This document shows positions 54,440 through 64,000 of a DNA stretch of 64,000 nt, piece after piece; the stretch's first letter is position 1; each line of letters starts with the position of its first letter. Source of the DNA: Juglans regia (Eukaryota > Streptophyta > Magnoliopsida > Fagales > Juglandaceae); NCBI RefSeq assembly GCF_001411555.2, contig NC_049912.1, forward strand, positions 27,041,722-27,105,721, given 5' to 3'. A program made the translations under genes and the position numbers. The notes under the pieces are model-generated. The model was not told the origin of the DNA and did no database searches. It saw only the letters and a program-made list of their open reading frames with translations.

Positions 54440-56195
54440 ATGGCGATTTCACCTGAACCCATGTCCCGAAACTCGATTGATTTCCGTGCCCCGCCGCCTT
54501 CTCCTATAGCCTCTGGCCGCCGATCGACTGTCACCAATGACGACATTTTCACCGAATTCCTCCACCACTCGCTACGTGTCCCCGACCTCGCCTTACCCGA
54601 TAAGTCATTTCCCCGCCAACACTTCATCGAAAGCCCCCCGGTAATTGATTTCCTATCCTTGGATTCCAAGGAAAGCGATTCAATACAGAAGATTTTGGTT
54701 TCTTTGTCCGGTATTGGATGCTTTCAGCTAGTGAATCACGGGATCCCGCAGGAAACTTTTGGTGCGGCATTGGCGGCTGCCGCCGGACTTTTCCATCATG
54801 TCCCACCGGAACAGAAGGCAGTGGTGACGAGGTCATTGGAAAGGTTGTATGGTTTTGAGGAAGGTCATGGAGAGGAGGGTGAGATTGATGAATTGAGTGA
54901 AGAGTTTGTGTGGTCATGTAGAGATGAAGATTTGAAGTTGCGAATGGAGGGAATTTGGCCTGTTGGATATTCAAATTTCAGGTATTAACTGACTGCTTTT
55001 TCTTGAATATGTTTTTTTGGCATTTGTGGGCATCGTTAATTATTTTGTCTGCGAATTAAAAAAATAAAATAAAAATCAATTTCGTTGCCCTATGATTATG
55101 GAAATGATTTTTATCATCATTTGACCCTATGTTTGTGACAACAAATTATGAAACAATATCTCATGCCAAACTTGTTGTAATCTTGAAGCGAGAAAATGGA
55201 AACCCTGCTGTTGGAGATAGAAAAGGTTGCTGAGAAAATTCTACCAGCCCTCTGGGAAAATTTTCTCAGAAAATCAGTTTTTGGAAATGATATGATTCTA
55301 CAGCAACAACTTGGGTCAGGGTCAGACTCAGTGTGTTGTGTGTACAAGCACCGCAGAAACGTACCAGCTGGTCGGTGGTATGATGTGATTAGGATGCTGA
55401 TGAGGGGTACTGATTTCTCTCATACCCTGTGTTTACACATATGTGATGGATCTTCAGAGTTTCAAGTGTACTCCAAGAAAGGTTGGATTTCTTTTAGCCC
55501 AGAGAAAGGTGCTCTGATAATCACTGTCGGAGACCAAATCCAGGTAAATTTGCTTGGCTAAAGCTTCAGATTTATAGTTGTTATTATGTCTGTGGAGCTT
55601 TAGACCATGGTAGGCCTACCAAGCAACAAAAGCTTGGAAAACACGGAACCATATCTTTTGCCATAGAGAGCGTAAAAAGGCCATGATATCAACTATTGAC
55701 ATAGCATAAATACATTGCACAAGTTGCAGGCTAGAAGCCATTTGCTGCAACATGGTTGTGAAAAATCTGGACCAAAAACAAAAGTTGTAGTACCTGGAGG
55801 AGTTTTTGGACAGCTATATAATCATAAAATATGAAATAATTTCATCAAGTTAATGATGGAAATTTGTACTTACCTCTCACTCTTTCCATCTCTCAAACAA
55901 CATGTGTGGTCTCATTAAAGTAATCATATATATATATATATATATTCCACTTTTCCTATTGCAGGCATTGAGTGGTGGGCATTACAAGCATGTTATAGGA
56001 AGGCCAATCTTTAAGGATGAGAAAGAGGACTGTATATCAATGACTTTCCTCTGTTCCCCTCCAAACTCCTCCACATCCAGCTACTCCAAAACCAGCAGGC
56101 AGAAGAGGGCCATTTCACTGAGTCAACAAGCCTTGGTGGCTTTAATTTTGACTTTTATATACCAGTTTTTTGTTTACATTTACAAGAAGTTTTGA
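54440..56195 (+). CDS. 2-oxoglutarate/Fe(II) dioxygenase-fold protein, ligands lost, C-terminal hydrophobic tail
   Basis: Exons 54440-54981, 55189-55543 and 55965-56195, in frame with GT-AG borders; 375 residues. The N-terminal half has the DIOX_N pattern (PPVIDFLSLDS, GIGCFQLVNHGIPQETF, residues about 66-110). The C-terminal half aligns with the 2OG-FeII core: GWISFSPEKGALIITVGDQI (279-298), then QALSGGHYKHVIGRPIF. The expected HxD reads G254-T255-D256, the distal His is Gly311 (VIGRP instead of VLHRV), and the RxS Arg is Cys322 (CIS). Both iron-binding histidines and the co-substrate arginine thus appear lost. Residues about 355-375 (ALVALILTFIYQFF..., ending KKF) form a hydrophobic segment that could anchor a membrane. 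The exon 2 start after CTTGAAG is chosen by frame and gives SNFSEKMETLL. Function is unknown; it is probably a pseudoenzyme. Confidence 0.9.
55927..55945. repeat. TA microsatellite in intron 2 of the dioxygenase-fold gene
   Basis: A short AT/TA run 20 bases upstream of the exon 3 acceptor (CCTATTGCAG at 55955-55964). Confidence 0.8.
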
Positions 56196-57289
56196 TGTTG
56201 CCATCACTACATCAATCTTTTTACAATTATACATCAATTTTCATTGAATGACACCTCATAATATATATATGTTTTATACCTTTAGTTTTATTTTAAGTGC
56301 TCGTCATTTAAGCCGTGCATATATGGTCTTTCGGGCTGGTAAACTTAAACCAGCCCACTATGGGCCCAGAGAGAATTTCCGATCCCAGATTTGTACAGTA
56401 AACGTGTTGCAAATGTAGGAAATATGCATAAGGAGCCCATTCCAAGAAGGAGAATATAGCAAGGAGCTGGAGGCCCAACACTTGCCTTGAAAGTGGGCTT
56501 CGATTGACGGAGAGGTATCGAATATTCTTTAGGAGGCCTGCAACATAATTATCTAAACAGGCCTACACAAGGGGTCCGCTTTTGATATCCAAGCAGGGGC
56601 TATTCAATATGCTTCCATGGGCCTCCTTTGATATCCAAGCAGCACTCAAATTCCCTTTTTAACCTGCATTCGATGTCGTCGCAAGTAAATTAGTAAAATT
56701 ACCTTCTGCGTTTTTTTGTAAATTTGTTCACTGAAAAATCACGGTACATAGTTCCCTTAATATCTTAAAGCTATGAATTCTTCCAAATATCAACTTGCAG
56801 AGCAAGTATTATTAATTAGAAGCGCACGTTTTTGTTTTTTGGTAACTTGAAGTGCACAAGTTCAACAAAGCACGGTTTTTTTTTATGCCTGGGTTCGAGC
56901 CTTTATGTTTATTTGTAATCTCCAACTGTCTGTTTGTAACTAAAGTTTTTTCTTATTAAAAAAAATCTGATTTGTAATATTAAAATATTAAAATTTATTT
57001 TTTAAATTAAATTGTATTAAATAAATATTTTATTAATTTTTTTATAAATAAAATTTTTCGTATATATAATGGTCGAGCTTGGTTAACAACTCATAAATTT
57101 ACGGTCAAATTAAGGCTATAAAACAATTGATTAATACCTCTATAATCCTGAACTGGAACCAACCCATCACCACTCCACTAAAAAATAATACAATAAACAG
57201 TACCAAAATAGTCCCCAATATCTGTGCACCCTCGGGTCATTCTAGTCCCAAATTAAATCACTAAACCCTCCCCTCCAACTCCATAGTCC
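56196..57289. other. Intergenic DNA between the dioxygenase-fold and DUF761 genes
   Basis: 3' flank of the upstream gene, followed by AT-rich sequence. Repeated GATATCCAAGCAG motifs occur at about 56584 and 56630 in a local imperfect duplication. No gene is seen. Confidence 0.45.
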
Positions 57290-57417
57290 CCTTTATATAC
57301 CACTACCATTCCCTTCCCACATTCGCCTCTCATACCCAATATCCTCTCTCTCTCTCTCTCTCTCTCTCTAAAAAGGAGAAGAAAATATCTCACTCTCTCA
57401 AAAACAAAGTAGTAGAA
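57290..57417 (+). promoter_or_regulatory. TATA box and CT-rich leader of the DUF761 gene
   Basis: CTTTATATACCACTACC at 57291 has a good TATA element (TTTATATA, 57292-57299). A CT microsatellite (57343-57369) then lies in the inferred 5' leader, ending about 50 bases before the ATG at 57418. Spacing fits transcription starting around 57325. Confidence 0.6.
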
Positions 57418-57990
57418 ATGGAACCAAACGTGCAAGTGATAGCGAAGAGAATATGGAGTATAGTACGTGTGGCTTTCTTCATGTCGAGAAAAGGCATATC
57501 AAAGAGGAAGCTAATGCTCGACCTCAACATGGCGATGAAGCGTGGCAAGATCGCCGGCAAAGCCATCAGCAACCTCATGTTCCACCACCACCACGCTTCT
57601 AATTCGGCTGCCCCGCGTGAGTACGAGTTCAGCTGCAGCAACACCCCTAGCTACGCCTTCCACCTCAACAACAAGCGCCGCCACCACAGCCATAGCCACT
57701 TCTTCGCTTGCGCCCAAGAGCCCGTGACCCTGGACGATGACACGGCCACTGTGAATGCCGTTAAGGCTGTGCTGTTGGAGATGCTGAACAACAACGAATC
57801 TGTGGCAGTGGAGGCGTCACCGGCCCTGCCGGGCTTCGGGCGGAGCCCCATGGTGAGGCAGCTAAGGATAACCGACTCACCGTTCCCGTTGAGGGACGCC
57901 GACGAGGACCCCTATGTGGACAAGGCTGCCGAAGAGTTCATAGAGAGGTTTTACAAGCAGCTGAAGCAGCAAAAGAGAACGTCGGAGTGA
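57418..57990 (+). CDS. DUF761-containing protein
   Basis: Single exon, 190 residues. The N-terminus MEPNVQVIAKRIWSIVRVAF and the basic block MSRKGISKRKLMLDLNMAMK, then RGKIAGKAI, are typical of plant DUF761 proteins. A His-rich middle (HHHHASNS, RRHHSHSHFF) follows. Near the C-terminus lie PGFGRSPMVRQLRITDSPFP and the DUF761 motif VDKAAEEFIERFYKQLKQQ at residues 167-185. These are small, often intronless proteins linked in some reports to stress or development; the molecular role is not established. Codon use is GC-richer than the flanks, as expected of a real single-exon gene. No signal peptide is clear. The first ATG after the CT leader is chosen and matches the family start. Confidence 0.93.
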   Translation: MEPNVQVIAKRIWSIVRVAFFMSRKGISKRKLMLDLNMAMKRGKIAGKAISNLMFHHHHASNSAAPREYEFSCSNTPSYAFHLNNKRRHHSHSHFFACAQEPVTLDDDTATVNAVKAVLLEMLNNNESVAVEASPALPGFGRSPMVRQLRITDSPFPLRDADEDPYVDKAAEEFIERFYKQLKQQKRTSE

Positions 57991-57993
57991 AGA

Positions 57994-59846
57994 AGTATCT
58001 CGAGTCGGTATAATTCGATGAACAAGTTCGGGCTTGCAATTAAGAGAGCTTTGTGATATACTTTTCGGCCATATATATATATATATATGGGATGCCCTGA
58101 TCTAATCTCTATGTTGTTGTTCATATCACAACAAAATAATCTATATGAATTGAGTTTAAGTTTTCCTATATATGCAATTGATCAAAACTCTGCATGTCCC
58201 GATCTTAATTGGGAACCATAGAGATCGAAAGCACGTACAACCATGAAGATCATCGTAAGGAATTGGCAGCCATGCACGCTCGATCTATTTATATAACCAT
58301 TTTGGTAAATTAAATATCACTGTGGTACGTACGTAGATCAGTATTATCAAATGAGCAATGCTTTGTGATTTGTATTCGGTTAATTAACCTGATTTTATCC
58401 AAGGTGCTATAGAATTGCAATGCTTTAATTTACAGCCAAAACATCATGAACATCCGGTCTCCACTAAGGACATGTCCCGATATGATTCCACTATGCTAAA
58501 GTGGACCTAGAGATCAGCTGGTCCCTTCCAAAACATATTAATAACCTTTTTTAGCACCCCATGGTTTTCCTTTTCATTTTTGTTTTTAGTTTTCTTTTGT
58601 CCTTTTAACTTTTGGGGTTTCCAAGTTTTATAGAAACCTCTTTACTGTTTTGGTTAATAATTGGTTGAAAGACATCGATCCTAATTAACTTTAAGCGTTC
58701 GTTTAAAAGGCGGCACTGGTATTTTATTAGAAAAATTATATACATAAGCTTTATACTATGTACACTTACTTAAAAAAATTTCATTTTACTTTTTTTTTTC
58801 ACGTAATGAAAATGATTTCATATATGTTTGTAAGTAAAATATGATAAAAAAATGAAATGACATATTTTTAAATAGATGTGTAGGATGTGAGATTTATGAA
58901 TAACATGACTCATTTTATTAACGTTTGAGCAAGATTCTCAAAATCTAAATTAATCTTATTTATTGCTTATTGGCCCTTTTAACAAAACTCTAGCAAGGCC
59001 GACCAGTCATCAGGGACGTTGATCCAAGCATCATCGAAGATCATGATGATCATCGTGAATCCAAAAAATAGAACTTTTCAAAGATTAAACTGGCTACGTA
59101 TGCACCCTTGGATTGCGCGCTATTGTTGATTCTTGATCTATTGCATGAAATTATCACCGATGTGAAGATGTATATTTTATTTATTTTTATTATGTTTTTA
59201 AGCTGTTACTACTGTTTTTATTGATCTAAACACATTAATTTCAATTAATTGTACATCTATTTTTTTCCTGCACGGTTCTGTAGTATGCAATAATTCTGAA
59301 TAATTTTCTTGAAACTCATTCTGTTAACATTAATATATATTTTTGGAATTGACATAAGGGCCGGGGCTGATACCTTATTATAAATAAATAAAAAATGTCA
59401 TTGATCATTTTTTCAAATTTCCCTTGATAAAAGATTTTCCATACAATAAGCTGATGCAATACTTCTCGAAACTATATATCATGTAGAATAATCAAAATGT
59501 TCAAAAAATATTTTCTCGTACGTATAAGTACAGTGCTTAATTTGTATGCCTTTTTTTAATGAATTTCTAAATTATTTTTTCTGAATGCTAACCCAATTAC
59601 TATACATGCATGCACGTGTCGTTTACTTAATTAATTAGTGGCTAATTGCTAGCTAGTTTGACCAAATCATAATATCTGCTACGTAGAACGTACGTACGCC
59701 GATATATGATCGATCGAGCTAGAGATCCAGATAAATTAAAGATCGCTTAAACAAGCTAGCTAGCTGGGCAGACATATATCCCTGATTGATTCGTGTTATA
59801 TATACGACATATCTTTACAGTTGTACTCCAACATACATATTGTTCA

Positions 59847-59889
<43 letters not shown>

Positions 59890-61215
59890 GCGTTGCGGCC
59901 TACTCGATCGTTTTAACTTTTTCATACATATATACACACACATATATATTATATATATGATGAAAAGTAGCATTTAACACTCCAAAAGCCAAAAGTTTAG
60001 GTGAAGTATTAGGTCATTAAAATAATTAGAAATTGAGGGAAACTGCGGGATAGATGTCACCTTTGGAACTGATCACATTTAACTACCTTAATTAATTTGA
60101 TGTGATTCATGATGCATGTAGTACTAGTACTGTAAATTATGCTCAATCACAGTTTGATAATTATAATCAATTAATAATATTATTAATATTATTCCACGAA
60201 ATCAATGTACATTTTAATTAATTAACTAAGTTAATTAATTAATTTGCTCGGATGCAGCCACCATTTATTTGAAACTAATAATAAAAGTTTTCACATAATT
60301 AAGGCTAGCTGCTTGAGATTTGAGGAGATTTATATCTTCAAAGCATGCATGCATGCATGTCTATATTATATATATATGTCTCGATCGTTCGTAATTATAT
60401 GACATCTTTGTCATTTTATTGATTGCAGATCGGAGCTGCTAGCTAGCTAATCAGAGAAAATTGCATGCTAACTCTAATGTGGATATGGCCGGAGGGATGA
60501 GGAATTATATGATTTTCACCAATTAATTAGTATATAATGTATATTTTTATTGAAGATATTGTGCAATTAATTAATTTGTCGTGACGTTTTAAAAATTAAA
60601 TATGTCGTGATATAACATTCAGAAATAATATATATAATTCACGTAGTGTACCAAAAAAATGGTTACCTTCAGCAAAATTTCTGTTGTAATTAGCAAGCTG
60701 GCCCCATTAAATATTATAATTCATGCTCAGCAATCTTTTTTTTGTAGGTCCTGCAATCTCAACCCTACTCTGAATGCTTGGTTTTTATTTTTTTACCCTT
60801 CGTTTTCTTCGTTATCTTTTACGTCTCAATTTCTTAGGTTTGGTTATAGATTTGGCCATCAGACCAATATATTTGTGGTTTAGCTACATTAATAATATTC
60901 TTTCATCGATATTAATTTCTTTTGGTTTGGTAAATAATCCTGCATGCAGGGCCGTCCTTCTCGAATTGGAAATGTTATTATCAGTATAAGAAAGTGCTAC
61001 AATTTAAAAAAAAAAAAAAATTACAAAAATAAATCCATAAATTTAAACTAACACCACTGCGTTAGATCTAAGAGTAACTTTATATCAAGATACGTCAGTT
61101 TATGAGTATACTTTTGTAAAGTTTATCTCTATGTATATCGTTGTTGTTCAACGTATATACCAGTTTGATGTCTCGATCTGTATGTTTTGCCTCTCTGGTT
61201 TGCAGCCTTGCAATT
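57994..61215. other. Intergenic DNA
   Basis: No gene recognised. TA microsatellites lie at about 58072-58088 and 59850-59882, with palindromic GCATGC and CTAGCTAG runs (for example 60343-60358). The open frames 60659-60989 are T-rich and hydrophobic without known motifs. A dispersed AT repeat lies at about 61010-61130. Confidence 0.45.
58735..58915. repeat. MITE-like inverted repeat
   Basis: The left part TATACATAAGCTTTATACTA, then TGTACACTTACTTAAAAA, opposes the right part TTTTTAAATAGATGTGTAGG, then ATGTGAGATTTATG. The design resembles 469-587. Confidence 0.5.
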
Positions 61216-61381
61216 AAGGAGACGTTTGGATTCATAAGTCATCTCAGCTCATCTCACTACTATTCATTACTATTCAGCAACTTTAACTCACAAATCTCAC
61301 TACTATTCACAACTCATCTCATTACTATTCACAATCCATCTCAACTCATCTCAAGTTATCTTCGAAACCAAACGTGCTCTA
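61216..61381. repeat. Element with CTCACTACTATTCA internal repeats and GTTTGG ends
   Basis: The edge GAGACGTTTGGATTCATAAG and closing edge TTCGAAACCAAACGTGCTC are inverted (ACGTTTGG/CCAAACGT). The interior has four TACTATTCA units, as in the element at 36383-36957. Confidence 0.7.
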
Positions 61382-61892
61382 AAGCTCTCCCATATGGAAA
61401 AGGATCATCGGAGCCAGCTCCTTTTTTCCATCTTAAAAGGCAAAAACCATGCCACTAGAAAAAAAATGAAATGCCTTTCTATTTCGAAATAATTTAGGCA
61501 TTTTCGGAGCACCATTGCAGTCTATAAATAATAAAAATATTTACAAGCTCGCTTACTGACACGCCTAACTAAACATAATATCAATTAATCGATTGATTGA
61601 ACGAAAAAAGGGTACCATGTGCTCGCAAGACTGCCAACAGAAAACCATGAGCTCGATCGGAAGGCAACTTGAAGTTGAAGGTGGGGGGAATTAGGAGGCC
61701 AATAAAGGACTAGGCCGACTAGGGCTTTGTTAAAAGCTTCGAGTTTCTTTAGTCTCCCACTAACAAAAAGAGGTTGTAATAATAATAATAATTCAAATCA
61801 TGCTCGCTTGCTTGCTTTCCCGACCCCGACTAAATTTGGCACGTGACAATACTTTGCACGTGCCACATAGATGAACATAAATTTACATTAAG

Positions 61893-62085
61893 GGTTCGTT
61901 TACAGACAATCTCATCTCATCTAATTATTATTATTATTTTTAATTCTCATATAAAATATAATAAATAATTTAATTTTTTCAAATTTTAAAATAAAAATAA
62001 TTTAAAAAATTATATTATAATAATATGTTATTCAACTCTTAAATTTCATCTTATCTGTATAATCAAACGAGACCTAAAACAATCG
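61893..62085. repeat. AT-rich MITE family A, further copy
   Basis: The edge GGGTTCGTTTACAGACAATC and closing edge TGTATAATCAAACGAGACCT are inverted. The core is TATAAAATATAATAAATAAT. Confidence 0.7.
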
Positions 62086-62484
62086 CAATGAATGTTTATT
62101 TAATTTGGAATAATTGAAGCTTTCTAAAATTTGGGTCTATATATAATAATTGAGAGTACCTCGATCGTTGTAGTACTGTAATACTAATTATAAGATGAGG
62201 CCCCATTTAAGAGCCAACAAGTATTCAAATCATGTTAGGGGAAATAAAAAACAAGGAAATTAATATTGTTTTATTATGTGATTGGATGGAAAGAATTTAT
62301 TTGCATGCGTAACTATATAAAACGAAGGAAAGGCTCTTGCATGGTCATGTAGGACATTAGGTTTCTGGTAAATAAGGTGACTTTGTTGGATTTTGCATCT
62401 TACAAAAAGCAAAGTACTCCAGACATCGACCCCCAAAAAAGGTGCTGGTGGAGTGCAAGGGGAATTAACTTAGGCTCAAAGACT

Positions 62485-62700
62485 TAAAATTCAAAATTTT
62501 GAAAATTTCTCGTCTCATTATTATAATTTTTTTAAATTTTCATACAAAATAAAATAAACAATTCAACTTTTTCAAATCTCAAAATAAAAATAATATTAAA
62601 AAATATATTCTAACAATATTTTATTTAACTTTTTAACTTTAATCTTAACTCATCCTATCTTATCTCATTTCTGAAAATAAATGAGACATTCTTAATAATT
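62485..62700. repeat. AT-rich MITE family A, further copy
   Basis: ATTATAATTTTTTTAAATTTT and ACAAAATAAAATAAACAATT form the core. CTCATCCTATCTTATCTCA, then TTTCTGAAAATAAATGAGAC, close it. Confidence 0.6.
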
Positions 62701-62711
62701 GAGTTATTAAC

Positions 62712-62845
62712 TAGGGCTGGAACTCGATCTGTTACAATCGGGTTTGCGCCCGACTTGGCCTGTCTGGCTCCATTTAAGACACCAAAGCAACCCGACCCTA
62801 ACAAAATCAAATCGAGTCAAACTCGTATGACCCGACCATTAAAAT
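62712..62845. repeat. hAT-like GC-richer fragment
   Basis: CTAGGGCTGGAACTCGATC opens a moderately GC-rich block with GGGTTTGCGCCCGACTTGG and CAACCCGACCC. TAGGGNTG-type starts and repeated CCCGAC are frequent in plant hAT non-autonomous elements. Ends not fully resolved. Confidence 0.35.
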
Positions 62846-62849
62846 TAGC

Positions 62850-63060
62850 AGGCCTCTTTTGTTTTCAGAAAAAATTTCATCTCATCTAATTATTACAACT
62901 TTCTCAACTTCTAATACAAAATAAAATAAACAATTCAACTTTTTCAAATCCTAAAACAAAAATAATATTAAAAAATATATTATAACAATATTTTATTTAA
63001 CTTTTTAACTTTAATTTCAACTCAACTCATCTCATCTCATCTACAAAAACAAACGAGCAA
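62850..63060. repeat. AT-rich MITE family A, further copy
   Basis: The edge AGGCCTCTTTTGTTTTCAGA and closing edge TCTACAAAAACAAACGAGCA are inverted. The core is ATACAAAATAAAATAAACAA. Confidence 0.7.
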
Positions 63061-63117
63061 ATATGCTTCCAGAAATGTAAAAATTTCACAAACCACGGGA
63101 AAGGAAGAGAGAAGTGG

Positions 63118-63320
63118 TTAGGGGTGATATCTATCTGGCCCGGTCTTAGGCGGTTTTGTGGACTGGACCAGACCTACTCGATCTAGGGATTTTCCACCCT
63201 GGACTGGACTGAGTAATGTATAGGACCGGACCAGCCTAGTCCATTTCGGTCTAGGGTGGTCAATTCGGTTTGGACCATGCCCAAAATGGGCCATTCAACC
63301 ATCTAAATCTAGGTTTTTTT
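63118..63320. repeat. hAT-like fragment with repeated GGAC(C/T)GGAC motifs
   Basis: TTAGGGGTGATATCTATCTGG begins it. GGACTGGACCAGACC, GGACCGGACCAGCC and TCGGTCTAGGGTGGTCAATT follow. This resembles the ends of hAT-type non-autonomous elements in dicots; tentative. Confidence 0.45.
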
Positions 63321-64000
63321 TTTGTCCAATTTCAATTATTTTCGGCCCGCTTCAAATTTTGTACATTTTTTAGCTAAAAATACTAAAAAAAAAAAAAAAA
63401 ACTTCATCTTGAAAAATACAATGATAAAAGAAAACTAATCTATATAAAAGACTAAAAAACTAAAATAATAATAATAATACAAAAATTATTACAAATTACA
63501 ATCCAAAACTTAACAACTTAACATATAATGGGTACATGGCATGAAGACCATATTTTCCAACAATATGAAGACCATATTTTCCAAAACTTAACAACTTAAC
63601 ATATAAAAATAATTATATTTTTGATGTTAAATGTTAATTGCTAATTTGTTGCTAACTTAGAGTATGTCAATGCCTCAAATTCAATGTTTTATAAATTTAT
63701 AATTTATGATTATGTGAATCTATGATAATTTTCAATTTTTTAATATATTAAACTTTCAAGTTTTTACATTTTGTATATGTAAATTTGTAATATGATTAAT
63801 AAATCATTGTATTAGGTATATCATTATATGATTAATAAATTATTGTATTAGCCTATAAGCCTATTAGGTATATATAGTTATAACTTATAACTTATAGTGA
63901 TATTAATACTATACTATTTTACATATATTATGCTACAATACTATAACTTTTATAATATGCTATTAATACTTCAACTCTTATATGAGTATAGTCATTATAA
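63321..64000. other. AT-rich intergenic DNA at the window end
   Basis: No gene recognised. A short duplication, ATGAAGACCATATTTTCCAA, occurs at 63541 and again at about 63566. ATATGATTAATAAATTATTG-like segments also repeat near 63790 and 63826. Confidence 0.5.

Overview
The window is nuclear DNA of a eudicot plant, probably a woody one. It has multi-exon genes with GT-AG introns, AT-rich intergenic DNA (long A/T runs, TA and GA microsatellites) and many small non-autonomous transposons. Repeat style and protein resemblance make me think of Fagales such as walnut, pecan or oak, but that is an inference and no species can be read from the sequence. There is no sign of prokaryotic or organellar DNA.

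Layout. At 1.3-2.9 kb (minus) lies a TauD/clavaminate synthase-like dioxygenase gene with an apparent 1-bp frameshift in exon 2. At 3.96-15.56 kb (minus) is a 12-exon gene for the PAF1-complex subunit PAF1 (VIP2/ELF7). Its 6.8-kb intron 2 holds a nearly full-length but dead L1-type LINE with a 14-bp target-site duplication, and other introns hold tiny LINE 3'-tail insertions. At 16.3-22 kb there is repeat-rich DNA with a cluster of local tandem duplications, GC-rich islands and a Copia LTR fragment with primer-binding site. At 22.3-26.3 kb (minus) is a three-exon MYBS3/KUA1-type MYB repressor. At 26.3-33.1 kb there is no firm gene. At 33.15-40.68 kb (minus) is a 20-exon plastid-type NADP-malic enzyme. 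At 40.7-54.4 kb there is AT-rich DNA with MITEs, a decayed ZFWD (CCCH zinc finger/WD40) pseudogene fragment at 42.6 kb, and a 52-residue ORF with a signal peptide at 52.9 kb. At 54.4-56.2 kb (plus) is a three-exon 2-oxoglutarate dioxygenase-fold protein that has lost its iron and co-substrate ligands and ends in a hydrophobic tail. At 57.4-58.0 kb (plus) is a single-exon DUF761 protein. From 58 to 64 kb there is intergenic DNA with more MITEs.

The genes do not form a pathway or cluster: transcription elongation, MYB repression, malate decarboxylation, an unassigned dioxygenase fold and DUF761 are ordinary unlinked plant functions. I found no convincing new multi-gene system. The most unusual items are the ligand-less dioxygenase with a putative tail anchor, the repeated LINE insertions into one housekeeping gene, the frameshifted dioxygenase, the ZFWD relic, and an AT-rich MITE family with about 18 related copies in the window. 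Exon boundaries were derived by hand from splice consensus, reading-frame continuity and family resemblance remembered from known proteins; no alignment was run.
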